From Saprolegnia diclina VS20 (lineage: Eukaryota > Oomycota > Saprolegniomycetes > Saprolegniales > Saprolegniaceae): a DNA stretch of 64,000 nucleotides. Made by a program: the position numbers and the translations under genes. Below are positions 23,213 through 32,796 of this stretch, in pieces; the first letter of the stretch is position 1; the number at the start of each line of letters is the position of its first letter. The stretch lies in the NCBI RefSeq assembly GCF_000281045.1, contig NW_008246116.1, positions 91,278 through 155,277 of the forward strand, written 5' to 3'. The notes under the pieces were generated by a model. The model searched no databases and had not been told where the DNA came from. It was given only the letters and a program-made list of their open reading frames with translations.

Positions 23213-23986
23213 GCTACGTCGGTCGCCGTCCCAACTGCCACCCTTCGAAATGAAAAATGCTAGAAAAACACTTTTTTAATTCTTTTTAAATATTATCTCA
23301 TCGCATTTTCTGCCGGTATCTTGCGCGCCGCTCGCCATTCTCGCAGCATTGGTCAGTGCTGTGACCGCGTTGTACGCAGGTGCATTAGCCTTGGCCGTGT
23401 GTACTAGCGAGCAACATACACTGGGGGCACGCTGGCCACCGACGCACTGGAATGTCTCTGCGTGGTACCGCTGGGCGGGAACTCAGTCCCGTGCGCCACC
23501 TGAAACGCCAGCTTTGTCGAGATCCGGAGTCACAATTGCAGACAATAAATATTGGAAAAATTGAATTGTGCACTTTGGACAGATTGGGGTGTCGTTGACA
23601 CACCACGTTATCAACTGGCTTGGGTGATGGATCGCTCGGAGCTCTGGGTTCCCGTTTCCAACCATCGCATTTGATGACCGAAAAAAGTACCGAGTCACAC
23701 ACTACCCGTCACAACTCCGAGTCACGCAATTCATCACACCTGGGGCCATCGAGTCAGCACCAAATGTATCACCTACAGTCTGGCCGTCCACGTGGTGCCA
23801 ACTAGATGACGCATTCTGCATGAGACTTCACCCACAGTTGCGCAAGGTGATTCTTTGGACAATTGTCATGGTCGCTTTCATAAGGTCTGTCAGTGCGAGG
23901 ATCGATCCGCGGACCGAATGCATTGCCCAACCACCAGGTGCCGACGACCGAAAATCAAGTTATCCTGTGTACTAGTAGTACTGGAA
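23213..23986. other. Intergenic interval
   Basis: About 770 bp between the 5' end of the dysbindin-like gene and the 3' end of the secreted-protein gene. AT-rich near 23270-23300 (probable promoter of the minus-strand gene). No coding exon is supported. Confidence 0.4.
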
Positions 23987-24916
23987 CTACTTTGGCGAGA
24001 AGTCGTACAAGCTGAGCGTCGAGATCGCGCCAGCGGCGCTCAGCGCAGAAATGTCAGTGCGCAGTGGCGACGACGTGCCGAGACTGAGGTCGATCCACGT
24101 GCCGGACAGCACCTCCCACGTCGGACAAGTCGAGACGCCTTCCGTGCTGCACACAATCGTCGACGCTGGGGTGAGCCCGCAGAGGCGGTTGTCGAAAAAG
24201 CCAATCGCGACCTTGGTGAACTGCGGACCACCAATGGCCGACCACTCACCGACGACAACACTCGTGTCGTTCCTGGCGTAGCTCGCGTAAAAGAGGCTGC
24301 CGCTCGCAGTGACGCCAACGATACTGTCGTCCGAAAGCGCGAGCTGCGTCAGCGTCAGACCGCCATCGCTCACAGCCTGCAACGCCAGCGCGCCTGATGT
24401 CACGAGACCGCACTGGAGCCCACCAGTCGTCGGGACGATGCAGACGCTGGCCTCTTGCGTTGCGAGAGCCGTCAGCGGTGGCACAGTCGTGCACGGATAC
24501 GCTGGATCGACGTTGAACTCGTGGACGCAGAGGCGGTCTGGACTCGCAATGTGCGACACGAGCGACGAGAGCGCGCCGGCAAAGTGGAGGATCGGGCCGT
24601 CGAGGTGCATTGGCATGTTGTAAATGCTCTGGGAGTCGGCGCCGGTGGCACCGCCGGCGCATGACTGGTACTTGTCCGTGGCGAGTAGCGTGTGCGGGGG
24701 CTGCACCGACGTCGTGAGCACGTCTCGCAAGACCCGGGGGCTCGGAGGCGCCCAGTTTGTCGCACACGTTGGCGCTGGGGTCGGGCTCGCAGTCGGCGCT
24801 GGAGTTGGGGCGACTGTCGGCATGTCGCCGCAGGCTGAGTGACTGGTGACGACGCCAAAAGCCGCCGTGAGAAAGCTAGCAACGCGGTACATGGAAGCAA
24901 ATTGGCGACTGAGCAT
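23987..24916 (-). CDS. Secreted protein of unknown function
   Basis: Single exon; ATG at 24916 (309 residues), with a second in-frame ATG at 24892. The N-terminus from the second Met is a good signal peptide (MYRVASFLTAAFGVVTSHSA). A short Pro/Thr/Ala repeat linker (PTVAPTPAPTASPTPAPT) follows. The rest is a beta-rich, Gly/Ser/Thr-rich domain of about 240 residues with scattered cysteines. It has repeated patterns like LTLTQLALSDDSIVGVTASG and KVAIGFFDNRLCGLTPASTI that suggest blades of a propeller or lectin-like repeat. I do not recognise the family. Codons stay open upstream to 25267, but that part has no secretory character and is probably noncoding. Confidence 0.65.
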   Translation of the reverse strand: MLSRQFASMYRVASFLTAAFGVVTSHSACGDMPTVAPTPAPTASPTPAPTCATNWAPPSPRVLRDVLTTSVQPPHTLLATDKYQSCAGGATGADSQSIYNMPMHLDGPILHFAGALSSLVSHIASPDRLCVHEFNVDPAYPCTTVPPLTALATQEASVCIVPTTGGLQCGLVTSGALALQAVSDGGLTLTQLALSDDSIVGVTASGSLFYASYARNDTSVVVGEWSAIGGPQFTKVAIGFFDNRLCGLTPASTIVCSTEGVSTCPTWEVLSGTWIDLSLGTSSPLRTDISALSAAGAISTLSLYDFSPK

Positions 24917-25609
24917 TGATGGTTGAGAACAGTAGATATTGAAGTAGCGCAGCAACGACTGAACAGTGAGCGCGTCGAAGTGTGCAGTGGCTGAAATCTC
25001 GTCTCCTTCTCCTGCCTCCTGTCGTGCTCGCTTGACTGCGCCAACGATACCGTTTAATCCCAAAGGACATAGCACGCAACCAATCAGAAGCTCGCAGAAC
25101 AACCAACGAGGCATCAAGTGCAGCAACGAGCACCAGCCCTGTTCAATGAGACGCAGGCGATTTCTGGACAACCGCGTGCAATTTGTTAACGTGGAGAATG
25201 AGAAGCTTAGTATGGTGTGTCCAGCTTCTCTGGCGACTTGGTGCATCTCCCCTACCCCTGGGTTCAACTCGCAGCTCGCGGCCGAGATACCGGATTCGTG
25301 CTGCGAGCTCTGTGGTCACAGCTTGGAGCTGGAAACGCGGTACTAGTATTTTTTTGACGCGTGGAGAACTTTCTAGAGGCGACTCAGCGTACGACGAGTC
25401 ATTTCGAACCCGACTCACGTCGCTGTACGTAGGATGGCAAATGCCAAATCGTCTCTTGCCTAGTGGTATCGAGGCAGGTATCCACTACTACGAAGGTACT
25501 TTCCAGGTAATACTTACCTTTGTGTGTCAAATGCGGTGAGAATCGTAGCTCGTCGAAGAAACGCACGTTATCTTTAGCCACGGGTGTGCACTTTCTTACA
25601 CGGTTGGCC
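24917..25609. other. Divergent intergenic region
   Basis: About 690 bp between the divergent secreted-protein gene (minus) and the lipase gene (plus). The minus-strand frame of the secreted gene remains open through half of it, but the composition is not convincingly coding. No other gene is supported. Confidence 0.35.
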
Positions 25610-28270
25610 ATGCGCATCGCGGCGATTCGCCCACAGCGCCCGTCGCTCGCGACGGCCCTCCACGCGCCTCTCAAGGTGAGCTACAGTACCTTCTGTGACT
25701 ACGCTGATACAACACTCGTATTCCAGGCGGTCGGCAAGTTCAAGGCCATCATTGCCACCGAGCTATTGCACCTCGCCAAGCTCGAGAAGCTCCTGAATGC
25801 AACGTGCGCGTGGAAAGCCGAGCTGCTGCGGCCGCCCACCGCGCCGCGCATCCGGATTCAAGTCATGCCGAAAGGGCGCCTCTTTGGTGTCCTCGCGGTC
25901 TACTACGTCGTCACGGTTGCGCTCGTTTTTACGATCGTCCTTGACCGCACGGCCAGTACGTTTGCGACGCCGCCATTGACGGGCGTCTCGACCGCGCTCC
26001 TCGAAGTGTCGCCGACGACGGAGACGATTCGTCTCGACATCAGGTCGAGCTCGTTGGCTTACCTCGATATGATTCTCCTCAACGCAACGGGCCTTGGCAC
26101 CATCTCCATCTATGCGTTCCCCGACACACCGTCGCAGACCCAAGTGGTTCCGTTCGAGAGTCTTTCGTGGTCGCCCAGCAGCAACCAGTCGATTGTGTCG
26201 GCGCCCTTCCCAATCGCGTACCGCGTTTTGTACAAGCTCAAGGTGGACCTCTACAGCAGCGTGTTGCTCAACGTCTCGCTCACCGACGGAGCTCCTTTCA
26301 CCATATTTGCCTCGACGGGGTACACGACGCCGTACATGATGACGCTCGTCGGCTCGCTCTTGACAGTCATCAACATTTCGTGCGGCATCTACTTTCACAT
26401 GCGCATTCGAACGTTTGCGATCCCGGGGCAGACGCTACCGCAATGGGACTGGGTCCAGCTCCATCTTTTGGCGCTTCTGCTGTGGATCTGTGTCCCGTAC
26501 GAGATTGCCGTCTTCAAGGCCGTCACACAAGGCGTCACGGTCGCTTATGTGTTTCGTCAAATGGTGTTTTGGCTGCGGCTTTTCGGCAAGAACGGGTGTC
26601 GGCTCGCGGTGCTGCTCTTCTGCGACGGCATGGCAACGACAAAGCCGCGTCGCGCGCCGAGCTTCTACACCAAGAAGGTAATCGCCGTCGTGGCCCTCAC
26701 CGCTGTCCAAGGTGCGAGCCAAAGCGTGTCGTCGCCGTCGCTTGTCTACCCGCTCTTGTATGTCTATACGTGGCTTGAGTTCGTGGTCCAATGCGTCATG
26801 GTGCTTTGGCTCGCGTACCGCCGAGGCCAGCGCGTGCGTCGCCAGCCGTACCGCAGCGCGACGTTCGAGTACACGACGTACGGCGTCATGTTCTTCTTGG
26901 TGTTTCAGTTTGCGATTGCATCGGCGTATAGTCTCATTCGCCTCTTGGTCGTCGCAGGCATGAGAAGTGCGACCGATACTAGCGACATTGTGCCGGATGC
27001 GCAGCAACAGATTCTGCTCGCCGGTCTGATTCGCGACCAAATGTTCGCATGGATCGTCCTCAAATGCTACATCCCACTGCCGCCTTCGTCCAGCGTCGTC
27101 GATGAAACCTCGACGGCGTTCTCGCTCACGGAAGCGTCGTCGCCGTCGCCATCGGTCTTTTGCCTCGAGACGGCGGTGACGATGCTCAACCTCTCCGTAG
27201 CGAGTTACTACACCTCCCACTTGCACCGCCACCACTCCCCCTCGTCGTGCGGGCACCTCGGCAAGGACATTCCGGACCTCGACGTCTTGGACTGTACGCT
27301 CCTCGCTGCCTTTCACGACCCCGCGACCGACACGAATGGCATGCTAGTCTACGAGGAGCGCAAGCAACGCTACGTGCTCGCGTTCCGGGGCACCGGTAGC
27401 ATCAAGAACGCAGCGACGGACCTCAGATCGCGCCAGATGCGGCTTCCCGGTACGCTCTACACGTCCGAGCGGATCCGGAAGCACAACAAGGGCAAAGGCG
27501 TCCGGCACTTTGTGCACGTGCACTCGGGCTTTTACCACGCGTACGCAACGCTGGAGCGGCATCTGCATGCGGCGATCGGCAAGATTCCGGACGACAGCGT
27601 CGTCATCTGCACGGGCCACAGCCTCGGCGGCGCCCTCGCGACGATCGCCGCCATGGAGTTGGCGCTCAAGCGGCCGTCGCTGCGCGTCGCCATGTACAAC
27701 TACGGCAGCCCCCGCGTCGGCAACCATGCGTTCCAGGAGCTCTTCAACGCGACGATGCCGGCCTTCCGCGTCATCAACGACGGCGACATTGTCACGCAGT
27801 ATCCCAAGCGAGATTACACCAACGTCGACCTCGACGGCGTTTGCGTCTACAAGCACGTCGGTGTTGAAATCACGCTGCTCTGCGGCGGCAACGCCATTCG
27901 AGGGATTATCGTCCGACCTACGATCGTCGACCGGTTTGTCGTCTTGGCGCACCGCAACAGCCTCGCGAGCCACAGCCTCGAAAACTATCGCAATAGCTTC
28001 CGATCGCTCATGGTCGCCGGCACCGATCGCCTCGGCGCCTCGCTTGGCAGCTGCGACGCATCGCGCGAAGCAAGCTTTGAGACCGAAGACAAGATCAAGG
28101 ACAAGGAGGACGAGGAGCAACAGCGCAAGGCGACGACGATGCACGACATCCACCTCGAGCTCTCGACAAATGCCACGGCAGAATCGACCGCTGCAGACGC
28201 AATTACCGCAGACACGACCGCCGCACACACGACCACTGCAGACACGACCACTACCCTTTGGACTATGTAG
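25610..28270 (+). CDS. Membrane-anchored class-3 lipase (diacylglycerol-lipase-like)
   Basis: Two exons, 25610-25675 and 25727-28270, give 869 residues. The intervening 51 nt (GTGAGC...TTCCAG) reads as an intron although it has no in-frame stop. The N-terminal half has about eight hydrophobic segments starting with LFGVLAVYYVVTVALVFTIV. The C-terminal half is an alpha/beta-hydrolase: oxyanion region VLAFRGTGSIKNAATDL, nucleophile elbow TGHSLGGALAT near 27615, probable catalytic Asp in VINDGDIVTQYP near 27775, and probable His in ASHSLENYRN near 27970. The TM-then-lipase_3 layout resembles sn1-specific diacylglycerol lipases, though with more TM segments. The last 60 residues are Lys/Glu-rich, then Thr/Ala repeats. 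Confidence 0.88.
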   Translation: MRIAAIRPQRPSLATALHAPLKVSYSTFCDYADTTLVFQAVGKFKAIIATELLHLAKLEKLLNATCAWKAELLRPPTAPRIRIQVMPKGRLFGVLAVYYVVTVALVFTIVLDRTASTFATPPLTGVSTALLEVSPTTETIRLDIRSSSLAYLDMILLNATGLGTISIYAFPDTPSQTQVVPFESLSWSPSSNQSIVSAPFPIAYRVLYKLKVDLYSSVLLNVSLTDGAPFTIFASTGYTTPYMMTLVGSLLTVINISCGIYFHMRIRTFAIPGQTLPQWDWVQLHLLALLLWICVPYEIAVFKAVTQGVTVAYVFRQMVFWLRLFGKNGCRLAVLLFCDGMATTKPRRAPSFYTKKVIAVVALTAVQGASQSVSSPSLVYPLLYVYTWLEFVVQCVMVLWLAYRRGQRVRRQPYRSATFEYTTYGVMFFLVFQFAIASAYSLIRLLVVAGMRSATDTSDIVPDAQQQILLAGLIRDQMFAWIVLKCYIPLPPSSSVVDETSTAFSLTEASSPSPSVFCLETAVTMLNLSVASYYTSHLHRHHSPSSCGHLGKDIPDLDVLDCTLLAAFHDPATDTNGMLVYEERKQRYVLAFRGTGSIKNAATDLRSRQMRLPGTLYTSERIRKHNKGKGVRHFVHVHSGFYHAYATLERHLHAAIGKIPDDSVVICTGHSLGGALATIAAMELALKRPSLRVAMYNYGSPRVGNHAFQELFNATMPAFRVINDGDIVTQYPKRDYTNVDLDGVCVYKHVGVEITLLCGGNAIRGIIVRPTIVDRFVVLAHRNSLASHSLENYRNSFRSLMVAGTDRLGASLGSCDASREASFETEDKIKDKEDEEQQRKATTMHDIHLELSTNATAESTAADAITADTTAAHTTTADTTTTLWTM

Positions 28271-28671
28271 CTAGCATGTAGCGAATGGCCTTGGACTATC
28301 ATTTCTTTGCGGGTATCGTGGCATTGCGGCGTGGCTGGATTTATAGAAGAGCGTCAGAGAAGCCAATCAAATGCCATGAAAAATCGAGCACACCAATCCG
28401 AGACCAGCCTACTAGCACCTTACTAATACCACGACGTGTCGCTTCCTGACCGACCGATGCTCCGCATATCGTCCGACAAGTGCGAGTGCACACCGTCGCT
28501 GCAAGCGGTAATGGCTCACTCCTCGCTGGATCACTTGCTTGCAGGTTGTCGGCAGCTCTATGGCGTGGACGCTTTTGACTGGTCAAAATGAAAAACAAAT
28601 TCACCAATGGCCTTTGACCATAGCCGTTGCACGACCGGTTTCGATGCGCATTTGCACAACCGTAGAGTGGC
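28271..28671. other. Intergenic interval
   Basis: About 400 bp between two plus-strand genes, holding the lipase 3' UTR and the promoter of the WGR-WWE gene. Nothing else is supported. Confidence 0.4.
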
Positions 28672-29577
28672 ATGAGCGACGACGAGCCGACGACGCCGAC
28701 GACGCGCCGCCTCACGCGCAGCATGACCAAGGCTGGCGTCACGGACGACTCGGCGCCATCGCCCAAGAAGGCCAAGAAGGCTGCCAAGGCGCCGGCCAAG
28801 CCCATGCCCAAGCTGCTCTACGGCCAAATCGACCCGATTGCACAAGAGACGCTCGCCGCCAAAGGCAAGACGTCACTGTCGCTGATGCTGGGTGCTGACG
28901 GAGCCCGCGTTGACGCGTCGCTGGCGCTCGTGGACATTGCCAAGAACATGGACAAGTACTACCTCCTGCAGGCAATCCACGCCGAGCCCGACGTCGCGTT
29001 CTACGTATTTGCGCGCTGGGGCCGGACCGGGACCGCGGGCCAGAGCAAGCTTGAGGGTCCCTTTGCGACCAGCGAGGAAGCCCAAGCCGAGTTTGACAAG
29101 AAGTTTCTTGAAAAGACGGGCCAAGCGTGGGCCACACGGTCGGCGTTCGAGGTCCAAGCCGACAAGTACGACCTTCTGCATGTCGACTATGGCGCCAAGA
29201 ACGGCGGTCTCTGGGAGTACTACATGAACGACCACGTCGACGGCAAGGCCACGGGCTGGTACGCCTACACGGACGAGGGCGTGAACCAGACCGAGATGCT
29301 CTGGTCGACGTTCCAGTCCAACCAAGCGTACAACCGGCGCATCGTGGCGTCGGGCTATTTCTCCTACATGGTCGACCTCCAAAACATGACGCAAATGAAC
29401 ATTTCGAGCAACAAGACGCGCCACATTCGTCGGACCTTCAACGGTATCATCACAGCATCCGCCGCTGCGCAGTCGCTCCCGACCGAGACCGTTGCGCCAC
29501 CTGCTCAAGAAGACGACGACAACGATAGCGACAACGATAACGACAACGAGGACGACAACGAGGACGACGAAGCGTAG
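28672..29577 (+). CDS. WGR plus WWE domain protein
   Basis: Single exon, 301 residues. Residues 1-50 are basic and Ser/Thr/Pro-rich (nuclear-localisation-like PKKAKKAAKAPAK). A WGR domain follows, with FARWGRTGTAGQSKLEGPF around 29008-29065 and the helical tail that ends in the family's W-x-x-R pattern. A second domain starts near 29150 and contains LWEYYMND...ATGWYAYTDEGVNQ...LWSTFQSNQAYNRRIV. That is the layout of a WWE domain (W..Y..G.W..y......E..y). The tail is Asp/Asn/Glu repeats. WGR domains occur in nuclear PARPs and sense DNA ends; WWE domains recognise (iso-)ADP-ribose. No ART catalytic domain is present, so it would act as an adaptor or reader. Confidence 0.8.
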   Translation: MSDDEPTTPTTRRLTRSMTKAGVTDDSAPSPKKAKKAAKAPAKPMPKLLYGQIDPIAQETLAAKGKTSLSLMLGADGARVDASLALVDIAKNMDKYYLLQAIHAEPDVAFYVFARWGRTGTAGQSKLEGPFATSEEAQAEFDKKFLEKTGQAWATRSAFEVQADKYDLLHVDYGAKNGGLWEYYMNDHVDGKATGWYAYTDEGVNQTEMLWSTFQSNQAYNRRIVASGYFSYMVDLQNMTQMNISSNKTRHIRRTFNGIITASAAAQSLPTETVAPPAQEDDDNDSDNDNDNEDDNEDDEA

Positions 29578-29847
29578 CCTCATATGAGTAGAAATGTAAT
29601 GACGCATACTGCCATGTCTTTGTGTCGAAGAAAGCAGTTGCCAGCACACATGCAGTGAAGACAGCATCGAGGTGTTACCAGTGATGCGTACCCCAACACA
29701 AAGGCAACCTCCAGCTTGCACCAATGTTGTCGTCGTGTACATTTTTGTTCAGCGTGTACATTGGACAAGTCGTCTGCGAACGCCTCCCGCGTGATCGAAA
29801 TCGAGTGCCTCGTTCGTCCGACCCACGCTAGAACTATAGAACTAGTA

Positions 29848-32253
29848 CTAGTACGTGCTATCGATGGTCTCCGAGTTGTCGAGGAAGAGCATGAAGAGCC
29901 GGTTGAGCGGCCCGAGCTCGCCGTAGAAGATGTGTTGCAGCGCCGGCGTCAGCTCCTTGTGGGCGCGCACCTGCGACATCATTTTGGAGTCGATCACGTG
30001 ACTCCGCTGCAAGTTGGCTGCGATGGCCTTGGCTGCTTGCACGCGCGTGGCCCACGCGTCAATAGCCGCTGTGCGCCGAAACTCAGCAAGCAGCGACGCA
30101 AACAGCGGTCCCTCGACGACCCGCTGCACGTGCACCTGCACACGAGCAACTATATGAGTGGCAACTCTAGTACACGACGGCACCTTGATCGAGAGGCGGA
30201 GGGTCGCGTAGCGGTCGACAAGGACGGCGCGCAGAGCGGTCTTGAGCGCCTCTTCTTCCAGCAGCTGCAAAGGCTTGACGCGCTGACGCGGCTTGCGCGG
30301 CTTGTTCCGTCCAGCAGGCGACGAACCTCGAGCGACGGGAGATGAGCCTCGAGCGACAGGTGAAGAGCCTCGAGCGGCGACCGGTGACACGCCTGTAGCA
30401 GCCGCAATCATGAAAAGCTGGTTTACAGAGCATGACATCCTCGTACCTCGGGACGATGGCCGTCGACCAAGCTGCGGCAAGCGACCACGTGCCTTTGAGA
30501 GCGCGTCGTTCGTCACGGGGGCGTCTACAAGACGTGAGCCGGCGTCAAGAGACACCGCATTCACACCCACCTAGATTCACCGCCACGTCCACGGATGGCG
30601 CCACCGGGGGCAACGGCGCGGGTAGCACCACTGGCGATGGAGCGAGGCTCGCCTACGATACGCATACCTCGTCCGCGACAAGAAAGGCATGAACACAGCC
30701 CACGTGCAGTGCGTCCATGTCGGTCAGGAGGAGCGACACGGCGTCTTCGAACGCGGCGACCGACGCAAATACCTCTGTTTTGCTGGATGTAGGTGTTCCC
30801 GCGAGCGTGCGCTGCACTTTCTCTCGAAGGCGCTCGCAGGCCGTCATCGTAGACACGTACAGCGTCCAGACCTTGCGGTACGCGTCGGTGGTGACATCGG
30901 GGCTTAACGTGGCGGCCACATATGCGTACTGCAACGTGGTCACAATGAGTTCTTCAAGCACCAGCGTGCCGCGCACGTAGATGCGTGGGTCCGACGTCCC
31001 CAGCGCCGCGCCTACATGTCTCGTAAGAAGCTACGGTTCTGGGCCAAAATGATGACCGAGCAAGAGCCCGTAGACCGCAGCGACGGCCGTATTCGGGTGC
31101 TGGAACGGCGCGAGATTTGTGGTGGCGTCGAGAATCGAGTCGGTCGTCGCCAGCAAATGCCACACGATCGCCATCGTCGTGATGCTGTGCGCTACGTCGC
31201 ATGTGAACCCGTTGCGTGAGCAGGAACAAAGTACCATTCGGGGCAGGCATGTGGACTTCGATGGGCAGCGTCTGCGGCAGTTGCCGCACCACCTACCTTA
31301 CGCACATCGCATCGCCGAGACAAGAAGGGTGTTGGCGACGCACTCGGTCCACGGCAGGGCAGAGCGGCGACGACACCCAGTACTCGGAGCCCACGCCGTC
31401 TGGTACGTACGGATGCGTCATGCACACGGTCCGCGGCGCGCCTTGAAGCAAGCCCAGATACAAGAGAACCTACGTGTCCATTCAGAATGCGACAGAGCAG
31501 AACGCGGATCGTACGAGGTAGCGCACAACGTCGAGCGTCTCGACTGATGCATCTGTCGCGCGGCAGACGTCGAGGGCCACACGCAGCGCGAGGCGTGGGT
31601 GCATGACGTGCATGGCCGCCTTTCCAACGAGATAAGATCGTATTCAATAGCCTTTCGAATCGTACCGCCGCCAAGCAGCGAGGGAGGCAGTCGTCGACGG
31701 GCACGGCCTCTGAGCTTGGCGGCCGTCCGCTCTGGAGGCATGCCATGGCCTTGGCGGCGTACACGCTGCGCTTGCGCGAGAGCACACCGCAGTCCCAAAT
31801 CCCTACGCACTACGATATACGCCTTCGATAGAGACACGCGCCGTCTACCGTCGTGGTGCCACGTCAGCACGCTCGCTGCGACGCTGGCGGCGCTCAGCTG
31901 CGTCGAGAGGCCGCTCGAAACGGTGCACAGGAGCATGCTCTAGCATAGTACTATCGTAGAGGCAGCTCGTCAAATGGGCAAAGACGTACGCCGTGGTAGC
32001 CCCACCCCACGTAGGACGCGATCTCGTTGGCCTGCGCGGCGCCGTCATAGAGGACGCCGAGGAAGAGACTCGAGACAAAGCGATCCCGTGATGTCGGTCG
32101 CTCGACGCAGAGTTCTTTGGCAAAGCCAAGCGAGCTCTCGACCTCGGCGGTCAGCATGCGCCCGCGCTCTTCCTGCTGATTGTACGCTGCCAGCGCTGCC
32201 ACGTAGTCGGCCTCATTACTGAGCGCGACGAGACTGGCGCGGCGCGACGCCAT
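29848..32253 (-). CDS. Twelve-exon protein of unknown function
   Basis: Exons on the minus strand: 32253-31990, 31939-31849, 31802-31666, 31619-31515, 31469-31344, 31292-31235, 31191-31057, 31011-30704, 30652-30571, 30524-30447, 30392-30184 and 30135-29848. Every junction is GT...AG with matching phase and introns of 43-54 nt (most 45-51); the sum is 626 residues. The protein is mostly alpha-helical (for example AAMHVMHPRLALRVALDVCR, DVVRYLVLLYLGLLQGAP). A Pro-rich linker and a seven-residue repeat (R-G-S-S-P-V-A, three copies) are encoded near 30310-30385. A basic segment follows (GRNKPRKPRQRVK), then a helical C-terminus. I do not recognise it. The shape would suit a scaffold or ciliary protein, but nothing in the sequence proves that. 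Confidence 0.75.
30310..30385. repeat. 21-nt coding tandem repeat
   Basis: About three imperfect direct copies of a 21-nt unit built around CCTCGAGCGAC, encoding repeated R-G-S-S-P-V-A in the unknown 12-exon gene. Confidence 0.75.
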
Positions 32254-32360
32254 GGGTTCGGTTTCACACCGTTGGGCTTGGATACGACCATCATCGTTCA
32301 GGCATGGGAGTTATTGTCTTTTGGATCCTGAGATCAGACTTTTTGCGAATCGACATCACC

Positions 32361-32425
32361 ATCTATCTATCTTCTATTTATCTATCTTCTATCTATCTAT
32401 ATCTATCTATATATCTATCCATCGA
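32361..32425. repeat. ATCT microsatellite
   Basis: Imperfect tetranucleotide tract of ATCT units broken by CTTCTATTT and ATAT interruptions. It lies in the intergenic space between two minus-strand genes (32254-32796), which otherwise shows no gene. Confidence 0.9.
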
Positions 32426-32796
32426 TGAGGTCGTTCTTGAGCGACAGCCCGTGTGGTCACGTTGTTCACGCTGCGAGACCTCCGACTCGAATTGCTCCAT
32501 GTCCCATCATCTTTATATATATGAACGTGTTTCGCGTTATCTTCATTATGACACAAAGACTTCGCATACGTAGCGCTACGCCTGAATGCGTGGGAGTTGG
32601 CACCAGCACTTGGTCGTTGGGAGTGAGCTGCGCACGGAGAGATCCATCCCGTGGTGGACCCCACTCGCCGAGTCATATCCCATCATCTTTGTCGAGCAAA
32701 TTTCCCTCTGGCAATTCACAACTTTTGGCCAACCAAAAACAAAACCATACTAGTACGTGTTAAATAACGCCAAATGACGTGGCGGTCGCCCTCTCT

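Noticed and set aside
24917-25267. N-terminal extension of the secreted-protein frame
   Set aside because: The frame is open but adding it would bury the signal peptide; the sequence does not look coding and has no conserved pattern.
30638-30652. 15-nt intron after a GAC-GAG codon pair in the 12-exon gene
   Set aside because: Too short to splice; a 51-nt intron starting at 30703 gives correct phase and normal length.
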